From assembly GCF_007745175.1 (NCBI RefSeq), contig NZ_CP036271.1, positions 2,621,814-2,685,813 of the forward strand: a stretch of 64,000 nt of DNA, given 5' to 3'. The notes under the pieces are model-generated. The model had not been told where the DNA came from and did not search any database. It was given only the letters and a program-made list of their open reading frames with translations. The position numbers were made by a program, and so were the translations under genes. Shown here piece after piece: positions 25,116 through 33,795 of this stretch; position 1 is the first letter of the stretch; the number at the start of each line of letters is the position of its first letter. Source of the DNA: Caulifigura coniformis (GTDB lineage Bacteria; Planctomycetota; Planctomycetia; Planctomycetales; Planctomycetaceae).

Positions 25116-26140
25116 CAGATCGTTCCCAGTTTGATCTGCTCGGCGATCCAGGGGAGTACTTCGTCGAGAATCTCGTCCAGTGTCGTCGCGGCCTCGAATC
25201 CCAGGAGACGCTTTGATTTTTCGACCGACGGAGACCGGAACGCGACGTCGTGGGGAAACGGGGCGTCGCTGACGTAGTGGAACGGCTTTGATGCGCCGTG
25301 AACTTTCTTCCAGATCGCCTCGGCCAGTTCGAGCACCGTGGTCGGCGTGGCCGTGGAGATGTTGAAGTCGTCGTTCAGGGCCTGCGGGTGCTCGACGCAG
25401 ACACGGATGCCGCGGGCGAGGTCGCCCCCATAGGTGTAATGCCGGACCTGCGAACCGTCTCCCAGCAGGTGCAGCGGATCCTGGCCTTTGAGGATCTTCT
25501 GGGCCAGGTCGGGAACAACGTGGCTCAACGCCAGCTTGATGTTGCCCGACATCACCTCGTGGTCGGCCAGCGCTCGCCGCTCACCGATGCCGACGCAGTT
25601 GAACGGTCGGACGATCGTGTAGGGCAGGGCATACTGCTGGAACGCCCCCTGGGCGAAATACTCGGTGGCGAGCTTCTGGAACCCGTATGTCGAGGAAGGG
25701 GGAGGGCTCCGGCGCTCCGCCCCTTCGGGCGTCGGGAATTCCGTCGCGTTCTCGAACACCATCGACGACGACAGCACCGTCACCTTCTGCAGGCTCCCTC
25801 TCGCATGGGCCGAGATGGCGGCCTCGAACGCGGCCGCGGTGATCCGTTCGTTTTCGGCCAGCAGGTCGAACGCGAGCGCGTGGAAGTACGCGATCCCGCC
25901 GATCATTGCCGCGGCGGCGAGGAAATGGTCGCAGTCGAGCAGAAGCGACTTGAGCAGGTCGACGTCTTTGGCGTCGCCTCGAACGAACCGGTAGCGGGGA
26001 TGATCGCTGTAAGCGGGCCGCAGTTCGCCATACTTCGAGAAGTTGTCGATCCCGACGACGTCCCAGCCGGCGTTCAGGAACTCACCGACAACATAGGCGC
26101 CAATGAACCCGGCGGACCCGGTGATCAGAATCTTCGGCAT
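25115..26140 (-). CDS. NAD-dependent nucleotide-sugar epimerase/dehydratase (extended SDR)
   Basis: 341 residues. The Rossmann glycine motif is at the very start (I-L-I-T-G-S-A-G-F-I-G-A-Y), followed by the acidic D-N-F that selects NAD. The catalytic Tyr and Lys appear in Y-G-F-Q-K-L-A-T-E-Y-F with a Ser-rich S-S-S-M-V-F-E-N strand before them. R-P-F-N-C-V-G and R-H-Y-T-Y-G-G-D-L-A motifs are typical of sugar-nucleotide SDRs. The exact substrate is not readable. Between GT2 and the nucleotide-sugar dehydrogenase on the same strand. Confidence 0.9.
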   Translation of the reverse strand: MPKILITGSAGFIGAYVVGEFLNAGWDVVGIDNFSKYGELRPAYSDHPRYRFVRGDAKDVDLLKSLLLDCDHFLAAAAMIGGIAYFHALAFDLLAENERITAAAFEAAISAHARGSLQKVTVLSSSMVFENATEFPTPEGAERRSPPPSSTYGFQKLATEYFAQGAFQQYALPYTIVRPFNCVGIGERRALADHEVMSGNIKLALSHVVPDLAQKILKGQDPLHLLGDGSQVRHYTYGGDLARGIRVCVEHPQALNDDFNISTATPTTVLELAEAIWKKVHGASKPFHYVSDAPFPHDVAFRSPSVEKSKRLLGFEAATTLDEILDEVLPWIAEQIKLGTI

Positions 26141-26192
26141 GCGCTGACCGATCCCACTTCAGAATGTTTCAGGGCGAGTTGACTGGAAGACG

Positions 26193-27410
26193 TCAGCGAA
26201 TGGCCTGCTTTTTCAGGAATCCGAAAACGTCAACGACCGGCTTGTCGATCACAAGGTCACGATACTGCGAATGACAGGCCCCCAGGATCAGGAAGTCCGA
26301 TTTCGCGACGCACTCGTCCAGCGACACGAACGAAGGATCGACAATGTAAGGGTCCGTGCAGAGCACCTCGCGACATTCCAGGGTCAGCACCTTGCGGAGC
26401 TTGTACGACAGCGAGCTCCGCGGATCGTCGCAGTTGCCTTTAAAGGCCATCCCGAGAATGCCGGCGGTCGAATGGATCAGCGGCCCTTTGGACTTCAGCT
26501 GGTCGACAATGAACCGGGGGAGCCCTTCATTGATCATCATCGCGTTCTGCCCGAGCGTGAGCAGATTGTGATTGAACGACGCCAGCTGCATCGTGTCTTT
26601 CAGCAGGCACGGCCCCCCTGCGAATCCCGAACGGGCAAAGCCCTTCATCCGCGGATAGTCGAACGTCACGGCGTCATAGATACGGCCGAAGTCGGCGCTA
26701 TGACGCTCCGCCAGCATGTAGAACTGGTTCGAGATGGCGAAGTTGATGTAGCGAAAGCTGTTGGTGAACAGCTTGGCGAGTTCGGCTTCGACGGGAGATA
26801 ACGGGATCACCCGCGCCCCGAGGTCTTCAAAGAATTTCGTCGCCCGCTCCTCGGCTTCGGGCGAGCAGCCCGAGACGATCTGAGGCAGTTCCGTCAGCTC
26901 GCGGAGCGCATAGCCCTGCGCGATTCGCTCGGGGCAGTAGGCGACCTGCGCCTCGATTCCCCGGTCGGCCACGCGGCGGGCCAGCCGCTCGGTAACCCCT
27001 GGGAACACCGTACTGCGGATCATCAGCAGCTGGCCGTCGCGCATCCACTGCACGACGTCATCGATCACGCGGTCGAACGTGCGGATGTCCGGGTCGAGGT
27101 ATTCGTCGACGGGCGTGCCGATCGTGACCAGGACGACGTCCTGGTCGCGGACTGATTCCGCCGCCAGCGTCAGCTTGAGTCGTCCGGATGCCAGGCACTT
27201 TGGCAGGAGTTCGTCCGCCCCAAGTTCGTCAAACGGAACCTTCCCCTCGGAGACCGTTTTGACGGACGCGGCATTCACGTCGACGAGCGTCACCGTGTGT
27301 CCGCGATCGCACAGCAGCAGCCCCAGCGGAAGGCCGATATGCCCGCAACCGCCGACGACGGCGATCCGAAGGGGTGACGCAACCTGCCTGGGGACCGAGC
27401 TCGCAGACAT
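26193..27410 (-). CDS. UDP-/GDP-sugar dehydrogenase (UDP-glucose/ManNAc dehydrogenase family)
   Basis: About 405 residues from the ATG at 27410, chosen because the frame opens earlier (27482) only by overlapping the upstream gene. N-terminal NAD domain: R-I-A-V-V-G-G-C-G-H-I-G-L-P-L. A V-T-I-G-T-P-V-D-E-Y segment and I-R-S-T-V-F-P-G-V-T follow. The catalytic Cys is in F-A-G-G-P-C-L-L-K-D-T, and the C-terminal UDP-binding domain has G-M-A-F-K-G-N-C-D-D-P-R. It oxidises a nucleotide sugar C6 hydroxyl to the uronic acid. The first Gly motif is slightly unusual (G-G-C-G-H-I-G). Part of the same glycan operon. Confidence 0.9.
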   Translation of the reverse strand: MSASSVPRQVASPLRIAVVGGCGHIGLPLGLLLCDRGHTVTLVDVNAASVKTVSEGKVPFDELGADELLPKCLASGRLKLTLAAESVRDQDVVLVTIGTPVDEYLDPDIRTFDRVIDDVVQWMRDGQLLMIRSTVFPGVTERLARRVADRGIEAQVAYCPERIAQGYALRELTELPQIVSGCSPEAEERATKFFEDLGARVIPLSPVEAELAKLFTNSFRYINFAISNQFYMLAERHSADFGRIYDAVTFDYPRMKGFARSGFAGGPCLLKDTMQLASFNHNLLTLGQNAMMINEGLPRFIVDQLKSKGPLIHSTAGILGMAFKGNCDDPRSSLSYKLRKVLTLECREVLCTDPYIVDPSFVSLDECVAKSDFLILGACHSQYRDLVIDKPVVDVFGFLKKQAIR

Positions 27411-27424
27411 GACGACGTGAGCCG

Positions 27425-28966
27425 CTAAGGGGACGGAGAGGTTTTGGCCGTGGACTGCGGACGGTAGACCTCCGCATAGCACGCCAGAGGATCATCCTTG
27501 GGGCCGAAACTTCGGACAAGCTCGCCTTCAAGTTGCTTTGGAATTTCCTTCCGAAGTCCGTCGCGGCTGACGACCAGCCAGTCGTACGGCTGGCGTTCGA
27601 CCTGGAAATCGTAGGGATTGGCGCGGAGTGTGACGTTTTTTCCGGCCAGCCAGAGTTCAAAGACGAACTCGGGGTCAGCCAGGTACGCCCCCTCGGAAGG
27701 CAGCTCGGCGACGACCCGACGCGCGAACTCGGGTCCGTCATACCGGGCATCGGCCGTCGGAACGACCTGTTTCCACCAGGTCCGCAGACCCGATTCCGGA
27801 ATGAGCAACGCGACGACGCCAACTGCGAGGCCTGCGGCCGCGACAGCGGACCGCGATTTCAGACGGTCGAGAACCTTTGCAAGGCAGACTCCCGCCGCTG
27901 CAAGCGCGAGCGCCCCCGTGAAGCACCAGTATCCCTTCGTGGGATGAAAGCCCTGGATCGCCGTCAGCAGGTACAGCCCCCCCCAGACCAGCGCGACCAG
28001 CCGCCGTTCCGCGGAAGTCGCCGATCGGCGAAAAGCGAACAGCGTGGCGACGATCACACCGACGGCCATCAGGCCCGTCTGGGCAGCCCCCGCCTGTTCA
28101 TAGAGCAGCCGCGCCTGGTGAACCACATACGGCCACGGCCACAGAAGCCGGACCGTCAGCCCGGGCCCGGCCGGTCGGAGAACGTTATTGAAGAACTGGT
28201 GCTCGAAGGCGTCGCGATGCGCCAGGATCAACGGCAGCCACAGCGCGAACACGACCAGCGTCGTCATCGTCAGCAGCGAGGCCGCAATCAGTCGCTTCGT
28301 GATCCGCGCGGCGATCAGCAGCGTCCACACCCCCGCAAGCAGGCAGAAGATGATGGCGAACGGATGGCAGAGCATTCCGAGTCCGAGCAGCGCGCCGGCG
28401 GCGATCACCCACCGCAGCCGCCCCGTGTCGGCATAGTTCCACACGAGCAGAATCGCACCCAGCCCGCAGGTCGCGCACGGCTGGTCGGGACGGGCCATCG
28501 TCGCCGCGAAAAACAGCACACGCGACAGCCCATAGAGCCCCGCCGCCCACAGGCCCGCCATGTTGCCCGCGACGCGGCGGGCCAGTTCGTACACGAGCCA
28601 GATGGCCACGGCGCCTGCCAGGAAGCACGGCCAGCGCCCGGTCGGGTATCCCGCCGGCAGGGCCAGGTAGAACGGAGCCTGCAGGTAGAACAGCCCGGGC
28701 GGCAGCGCAAACACCGCCTCGTCCGCTTTGTAGAAGAACGCATCCGGATGCCGGGCCGGGTAGAACGGGATCCGCGGAACGCCTTCGCGGGCCACCGTCA
28801 AACCCGGCGGGGCGAACAACTGCTCATCCTGGCCGCCGAGCTGCTTGAGAACGAACGGAACCCGGAAGGCCGCATAGACCGCGAGAATCACCAGCAGCCA
28901 GGCGATCGACCACGAGCGTGATCCCGCCTCGATGCGGTTCTCGGCTTGATGCCCACCGTCGGTCAT
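27425..28966 (-). CDS. GT39/ArnT-like integral membrane glycosyltransferase
   Basis: 513 residues with about ten hydrophobic segments (first at about 19-36, then through residue 400) and a soluble C-terminal part. The first periplasmic loop carries G-G-Q-D-E-Q-L-F, the acidic pair expected for the catalytic site of the GT-C PMT/ArnT superfamily, and the loop after it contains H-P-D-A-F-F-Y-K-A-D-E. Such enzymes move a sugar from a polyprenyl-phosphate donor to a glycan, lipid or protein on the outer face. It overlaps the small gene upstream by four bases (ATGA) and is followed 14 bases on by the sugar dehydrogenase. Confidence 0.8.
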   Translation of the reverse strand: MTDGGHQAENRIEAGSRSWSIAWLLVILAVYAAFRVPFVLKQLGGQDEQLFAPPGLTVAREGVPRIPFYPARHPDAFFYKADEAVFALPPGLFYLQAPFYLALPAGYPTGRWPCFLAGAVAIWLVYELARRVAGNMAGLWAAGLYGLSRVLFFAATMARPDQPCATCGLGAILLVWNYADTGRLRWVIAAGALLGLGMLCHPFAIIFCLLAGVWTLLIAARITKRLIAASLLTMTTLVVFALWLPLILAHRDAFEHQFFNNVLRPAGPGLTVRLLWPWPYVVHQARLLYEQAGAAQTGLMAVGVIVATLFAFRRSATSAERRLVALVWGGLYLLTAIQGFHPTKGYWCFTGALALAAAGVCLAKVLDRLKSRSAVAAAGLAVGVVALLIPESGLRTWWKQVVPTADARYDGPEFARRVVAELPSEGAYLADPEFVFELWLAGKNVTLRANPYDFQVERQPYDWLVVSRDGLRKEIPKQLEGELVRSFGPKDDPLACYAEVYRPQSTAKTSPSP

Positions 28967-29301
28967 GAGGATCGCTTGGCCCCTGCGGTGTCCGCCTGCA
29001 CCCGTTCGATCGCCTGGCAGATGTATTCGATTGCCCCGCGATGCTCGAGCAGATCAGCGAGCAGCCGATGAGCGTTGGTGTTCGAGACCGCGCCGATCAT
29101 CGGAGTAAAAAAATGGATCGCCTGCGACGTCACGTAGTTCAGCGGATGCGACATCTCGAGAAACGCGAGCGCCGGAACCGTCATGCCGCGACGGACGACT
29201 TCGTGCGCCAGGCGATCAACGAGGGCGGCCTGCTCGGGCGTCGGCGTCAGCGGACCGTCGTCCGCGGCGAACGCGTGCTTCAGCCACCCCGGCAGGCGCA
29301 T
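28963..29301 (-). CDS. Small soluble protein of unknown function in the ftsY operon
   Basis: 112 residues from ATG at 29301 (MRLPGWLKHAFAADDGPLTP); the frame is open to 29364 but would overlap ftsY more. The product has two helical segments (A-L-V-D-R-L-A-H-E-V-V-R-R-G-M and a C-terminal Y-I-C-Q-A-I-E-R-V-Q) with a M-S-H-P-L-N-Y-V-T-S-Q-A-I-H-F-F-T-P motif between them. No family recognised. Its start overlaps the ftsY end region and its stop overlaps the GT39-like gene start by four bases, so all are co-transcribed. Confidence 0.65.
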   Translation of the reverse strand: MRLPGWLKHAFAADDGPLTPTPEQAALVDRLAHEVVRRGMTVPALAFLEMSHPLNYVTSQAIHFFTPMIGAVSNTNAHRLLADLLEHRGAIEYICQAIERVQADTAGAKRSS

Positions 29302-29305
29302 CGCG

Positions 29306-30250
29306 TCATCCTTCCGAGAACAGTGCGTCCACGAAGTCGTCCGGAGAAAACAGCTCGAGATCATCGATCTGCTCTCCCACGCCGACGTACTTCACGGGGA
29401 TTCCCATCTGCTCGCGGATTGCGACCACGATCCCTCCTTTCGCTGTCCCGTCGAGCTTCGCGAGAACGAGGCCCGTGCAGTTCGCCGCATCGCTGAACTT
29501 GCTCGCCTGGCTGAGCCCGTTCTGGCCCGTGGTCGCATCGAGAACGAGCAGGGATTCATGCGGCGCGCCGGGGATCCGTTTCCCGATCACGCGGTGAATT
29601 TTCCCGAGTTCCTGCATCAGGTTCTGGTGCGTCTGCAGCCGGCCCGCCGTGTCGATGATGACGACGTCGGCCCCCGTCGTGACGGCCCGGTCGCATCCCT
29701 CGAAAGCCACGCTCGCCGGATCGCTGCCCGAAGGCTTGGTCACGATCTCACAGCCCAGACGCTTTGCCCACATCGTCAATTGTTCGACAGCCGCCGCCCG
29801 GAAGGTGTCTCCGGCGGCCAGCACCACCTTCTTTCCCGATTTCGTCAGCAGCTTGGCCAGCTTGGCGATCGACGTCGTCTTGCCGACGCCGTTCACGCCG
29901 CAGACGAGAATGACCGTCGGCCCCGACTCCGCGAGCTTCAGCGGCGACAGCGGATTCTTTGAATCCCAGGCCACGTCCCCTTTGCCGACGAGGATGATCC
30001 GCAGACGCTCCTTGACCGTCCCCCACACCTCATCGAGGACCATCGTGCGGCCAAGGTATTTCTTCCGCAGGTCTTCGACGATCTGGTTCGACGCCGACAC
30101 GCCCATGTCGGTCGTGATCAGTCCCTTCTGGAATTCTTCGAGCTTCGGCTCATCAAGAATGACGCCTGCTTTGAACAGGTCGCGGACGTCCGTGCGCAAG
30201 ACGTCCTTCGTCTTCTGCAGCGCACCTTTCAGCTTGTCGAATAAACCCAT
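29306..30250 (-). CDS. ftsY: Signal recognition particle receptor FtsY
   Basis: 314 residues: short N domain without the long acidic N-terminal region of the E. coli protein, then the NG GTPase. Motifs are complete: G1 G-V-N-G-V-G-K-T-T-S (about 119-128), the D-T-F-R-A-A-A-V-E-Q-L insertion-box start, I-I-D-T-A-G-R-L-Q-T (G3), L-D-A-T-T-G-Q-N-G, T-K-L-D-type G4 as A-K-L-D-G-T-A-K-G-G, and G-V-G-E-Q-I-D-D-L at the end. It docks SRP-bound ribosomes at the membrane. The start at 30250 (MGLFDKLKGALQKTKDVL) matches the family. It leads the glycan gene block on this strand. Confidence 0.95.
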   Translation of the reverse strand: MGLFDKLKGALQKTKDVLRTDVRDLFKAGVILDEPKLEEFQKGLITTDMGVSASNQIVEDLRKKYLGRTMVLDEVWGTVKERLRIILVGKGDVAWDSKNPLSPLKLAESGPTVILVCGVNGVGKTTSIAKLAKLLTKSGKKVVLAAGDTFRAAAVEQLTMWAKRLGCEIVTKPSGSDPASVAFEGCDRAVTTGADVVIIDTAGRLQTHQNLMQELGKIHRVIGKRIPGAPHESLLVLDATTGQNGLSQASKFSDAANCTGLVLAKLDGTAKGGIVVAIREQMGIPVKYVGVGEQIDDLELFSPDDFVDALFSEG

Positions 30251-30415
30251 CGGAGAGCATTCACCTCACGCATCGCACGGTCTCCGCAAGCCCTCGAAAA
30301 CCTGCTGGTTCCCGACACGGAGAGAAGCCGGAACTTTATCCGCCGGCTCCGCGCGCCGGAAGCGTGTGCGGCACGTCCGATCCGCCGCCACCCGGGCAGC
30401 AGACAGGTCCTCCGA

Positions 30416-31951
30416 TCACCGTCCCGCCAGTTGAACCGGCGAGAGTGACTGCACCTGGATCAGGTCGGCCCGCAGCTGCGGCCGATGACCCCGGGGACCG
30501 ACCAGGCCCATCGACTGGCCAACGTAACCCCGCAGGTCAACCTGGTTGCTCTCGATGAACGCAAGAAACCGGCCATCAGCCGCAGTGATCATGAACTGGG
30601 GCAGCCCCGCCCCCCGCAGATTGGTGGCCTGGACGATGCCAGCCCCGGCGAACGGGGAGTTGTTGGGAGCCGGCGTCTGGACGCCTGAGGCCTGAACGAC
30701 GCCGCCACGAGCCATCGGTGAGGCCGCTCCACCCGCTGGCATCACTCCGCCAGCGGCGTTGACGCCCCCTGCCTGCATCACCCCCTGCTGAGGAGCAAAC
30801 GCCGGCGCTGCCGACAGCATGGTCTGGGCGGCCGTGGTGGGAGGAACGTTGGTCGGAGCGCCCAGTTGGACGGCTGGGGGCTGCATGGCCATCGACATCG
30901 CCGCGGCGGGAGCCGCGGGCATGAATCCGGCGGGCGGGCCCTGGACGGCGATGTTCATTCCCGCGGAGGGGGCCTGAGCCATGGCCGGTGCGACCATACC
31001 AAGCAGTTCCGCATCGCGACGCTCGGTCGCGGCAGTCACCTGCGCGAATCGGGCGTAGTTTTCGTACAGCTTTTCCCGTTCGGCCAGCGCCGAAAGACGG
31101 ACGTCGATCTTCGCGGCGAGCATCGGCTCGACCTGTGCTTTGAGCGACTCATAGGCCGCGCGGAGCTCGCCCGGCTGCCACTGCGAGATATCGAGAGCCA
31201 TCATGTCGGCGTAACGATTGTCGATCTCAAGAAGTTGCATCCGGTGCGGGTGCGAGGCCAACACGGCCGGCGAAGGAGCGGCTTCTTCGGCCGCGGCGGT
31301 TTTCGTCTCGGCCTTGCGGGCAGGAGAGGGGAGCGGCGGGAGTTCGGTGTTGGCGATGGCAACCGCGGCCTTCGTGCCGCGGTGATGCGACGGAATCGCA
31401 TAGGGGTCGCTGTCGGCGTGCTGGCGGAGGGCTGCATCCGCTGGAACGATGAAGTCGCCCTTCACCCAGCGGTATTCGCGCAGCGGCGGGACGATCTGCA
31501 GCATGCGAACGGGGCCCTGCGGCATGGCGAGCGTCTGCTCGCCGATGATTTCCACTTCATCGCCCGATGCCAGGCGACGACCCGTGTAACCGTGATCGTC
31601 CGACAGCGTGCTGCCGATGCGAACCACAGCCTGCCCGGGGCGTCCCTGCTCATCGGCCGGGACGTTCACGATGCCGCGATCCCCCTGACGCTCGACGAGC
31701 GTCGCCTCGATCCAGCTGATGCTGCCTGGCGGCGGCGAAATCATGTACCAGCCGCCCGGATCGTGGCGGTGGACGATGACCTGCAGATTCCGCTCGAGTT
31801 TGCTCGTGGCGTAGTAGTTTTTCCCCGGTCCGCTGCGGACGACAACGTCGTCACCGGCCACCATCGCTTCGTACGGAAACTGCATTTCGCTGGCCCGAAG
31901 GCTCGACGAAACGCTGACGACGACACAGGCAAGGGCGAGGGATCGCAACAT
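30416..31951 (-). CDS. Exported SH3-like domain protein with Ala/Pro/Gly-rich tail
   Basis: About 511 residues from the ATG at 31951, chosen because GGAG lies six bases upstream; earlier in-frame starts exist. Signal peptide: LRSLALACVVVSVSSSLRAS. A bacterial SH3-like region follows with V-V-R-S-G-P-G-K-N-Y-Y-A-T and a W-Y-M-I-S-P-P-P-G stretch, resembling SH3b domains that bind cell-wall material. The middle (about 230-310) is helical and charged. The last 190 residues are Ala/Pro/Gly/Met-rich repeats of low complexity, ending in an ordered strand pair. Function unknown. Confidence 0.75.
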   Translation of the reverse strand: MLRSLALACVVVSVSSSLRASEMQFPYEAMVAGDDVVVRSGPGKNYYATSKLERNLQVIVHRHDPGGWYMISPPPGSISWIEATLVERQGDRGIVNVPADEQGRPGQAVVRIGSTLSDDHGYTGRRLASGDEVEIIGEQTLAMPQGPVRMLQIVPPLREYRWVKGDFIVPADAALRQHADSDPYAIPSHHRGTKAAVAIANTELPPLPSPARKAETKTAAAEEAAPSPAVLASHPHRMQLLEIDNRYADMMALDISQWQPGELRAAYESLKAQVEPMLAAKIDVRLSALAEREKLYENYARFAQVTAATERRDAELLGMVAPAMAQAPSAGMNIAVQGPPAGFMPAAPAAAMSMAMQPPAVQLGAPTNVPPTTAAQTMLSAAPAFAPQQGVMQAGGVNAAGGVMPAGGAASPMARGGVVQASGVQTPAPNNSPFAGAGIVQATNLRGAGLPQFMITAADGRFLAFIESNQVDLRGYVGQSMGLVGPRGHRPQLRADLIQVQSLSPVQLAGR

Positions 31952-32229
31952 GGACATCTCCGGGCCTCGAGACGGGCCGCGGCACGCGGACACCAGGACT
32001 TGAGGGAAAACCGGGGCGGATTTAGAGAATCACCGGGAAAGTGCTCAAGACGGGGAGCACCCGGCCAATTTCGGCAGAGTGCGGCAAAACCTTTTGAGAG
32101 AAGGGGGTTACAGCGTGAGGCCCACTTCACGCCTCTCTGAAACGCAGAAGCGTTCCGGCAGAAGCTGCCGTTTGGCGGGCCGGAGGTCATTGGTAAGGTA
32201 GCGCTCATCAATCTCTCCTGGGGGGCACG

Positions 32230-33789
32230 ATGGCTCTGGCGTCTCGACAGATGTGGCTGTTTCTGGCGTTGGTTGGCGGTCTGGCGGGCGATCGGATGGC
32301 CCTGGCTCAGGAGACGCCGCCGTTCAGGCCCATTCCGGCCGCGCAGCCGGCCGAGATCGACCTCACCACGAAGTTCGGTGTTAGCCAGCTGGTCGAGCTG
32401 AAGAGCGACCGGAAGGGGCAAATCCGGTACGGGATGTTCATCAACGTGCCGAAGAGGCAGAAGGCCTTCGTCACTCTTCAGGAGACGCCCGCCCGCCGTG
32501 GATACGCGCGGGGCGGCTTTCCAATCTCGAAAGCCGCTGGCGGCGAAGCCAAAGTCGAGCTGACGTTCGAATACACCCTCGATGAACGGCAGGACGAACC
32601 GAATCCGCTGCTCAGCACGGTCGACACAATCGGCTACGCCTGGAAGTCGGCCGGTTGCGACCATCCCGCGGGAGGTGTTTCGGCGTTCAGCCTCCCCCTC
32701 AACACGGTGGCAACCGCCGACAAGAAGATCGTCCTGCTCGATCCGAACGACCCCCTGGCCCGGATCGAACAGGGCTACCGGCTGATGCTCATCATTCCGA
32801 AGGACGCAAATCCGATAACGCCCGATGAGGTTGAGGCCATCCAGCCACGCGGCGAAGTCATTGTCCAGACGCTGACGCCGACCGAGCCGCCGGAGCCGGC
32901 AATCGATGACCAGCTGGTTCGTGCCTGGGAGCGCCGGAACCGGGCGATTGGCACGGGCCATTTCAAGTACCAGGATTCCTTCGTGGCGTATGACCAGGTC
33001 AAGCCGCTGACGATCAACGAAATCGACCAGATCCTGGGCGAAAAACCGTGGCAGTTGAGCCGGAAAGAGGGATTCGCAAGGCTCCTGAAGGTGTTCACGC
33101 AGGAGACGGCCGACCAGTTCAAAGGTTTGCCGCCCGCCTGGAGCGAACTGCTCTGCGTGGGCCTGCGGTCCATCGAACGGGCTTCCTATGGCGACATCCG
33201 CCTCATCGAGGCCGACATCGATCTTCATTTCGACGCGGCCAACCGCCAGCTGAAAGTCGTCCAGCAGGACGCCGAGCCATTCTTGGCGGCCACGAGCTTG
33301 TACGACTTTCTGGGAGACCCGTTCGGCCCTGAGTTCCTCAAGGGCGCCAGCACTCGGATGGTCGATGGACTCGCGATCGTCGAGCGGAAGGAAGGGACGA
33401 TCGTTGTGGATCCCAGGACCGGCTTCGTGTTCTCCAGCCGGATCAACCTGGAGAACGGAGAGCCCTACCGCTACCGATTGCAACTCGATCCCCAGGCGTT
33501 TTCTGGCGGCCTCTCTCTCCCACGGCTCGCTGTTTCGATGGACTTCGAAGACGGCAAGCTGAGCAGCGTGCAGGTCTTCTCCGTCGAGGAAATGCGGATC
33601 AACGAGCCGTTCACACAGGACGACTTCAAACTCAGGATCGAGCCCGGAACGACGATCGTCGATGAACGGAACGCTGGACCGGATGGTCCGCCTTCGTATC
33701 GGCTCAAGCAGCCCATCGAGGATGCGGCCGCACACTTCCGCAAGCACAGGCCGCTGCCCGTCCCCCGCAGCCTGCAGCTTCTGCGCTGA
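32230..33789 (+). CDS. Exported protein of unknown function
   Basis: 519 residues. A signal peptide (M-W-L-F-L-A-L-V-G-G-L-A-G-D-R-M-A-L-A-Q) precedes a mature start ETPPFRPIPAAQPAE. A middle segment contains an F-V-A-Y-D-Q-V-K-P-L-T-I-N-E-I-D-Q-I motif, and the C-terminal half has the alternating hydrophobic pattern of beta structure (G-T-I-V-V-D-P-R-T-G-F-V-F). I recognise no family. The reverse strand is also open here but gives an Arg/Glu-rich frame without a signal peptide. The gene converges with the DUF1501 gene, six bases apart. Confidence 0.75.
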   Translation: MALASRQMWLFLALVGGLAGDRMALAQETPPFRPIPAAQPAEIDLTTKFGVSQLVELKSDRKGQIRYGMFINVPKRQKAFVTLQETPARRGYARGGFPISKAAGGEAKVELTFEYTLDERQDEPNPLLSTVDTIGYAWKSAGCDHPAGGVSAFSLPLNTVATADKKIVLLDPNDPLARIEQGYRLMLIIPKDANPITPDEVEAIQPRGEVIVQTLTPTEPPEPAIDDQLVRAWERRNRAIGTGHFKYQDSFVAYDQVKPLTINEIDQILGEKPWQLSRKEGFARLLKVFTQETADQFKGLPPAWSELLCVGLRSIERASYGDIRLIEADIDLHFDAANRQLKVVQQDAEPFLAATSLYDFLGDPFGPEFLKGASTRMVDGLAIVERKEGTIVVDPRTGFVFSSRINLENGEPYRYRLQLDPQAFSGGLSLPRLAVSMDFEDGKLSSVQVFSVEEMRINEPFTQDDFKLRIEPGTTIVDERNAGPDGPPSYRLKQPIEDAAAHFRKHRPLPVPRSLQLLR

Positions 33790-33795
33790 AGTCGC

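Noticed and set aside
27533-28921. A long plus-strand frame over the GT39-like gene
   Set aside because: The minus-strand product has ten membrane segments and overlaps its neighbours in an operon-like way. The plus-strand product is a charged Arg/Gln/Asp-rich shadow.
31741-33747. A 668-codon minus-strand frame overlapping the 32230-33789 gene
   Set aside because: The plus-strand product has a signal peptide and ordered beta pattern, whereas this frame is Arg/Glu-rich. It also runs into the real minus-strand gene in another frame.
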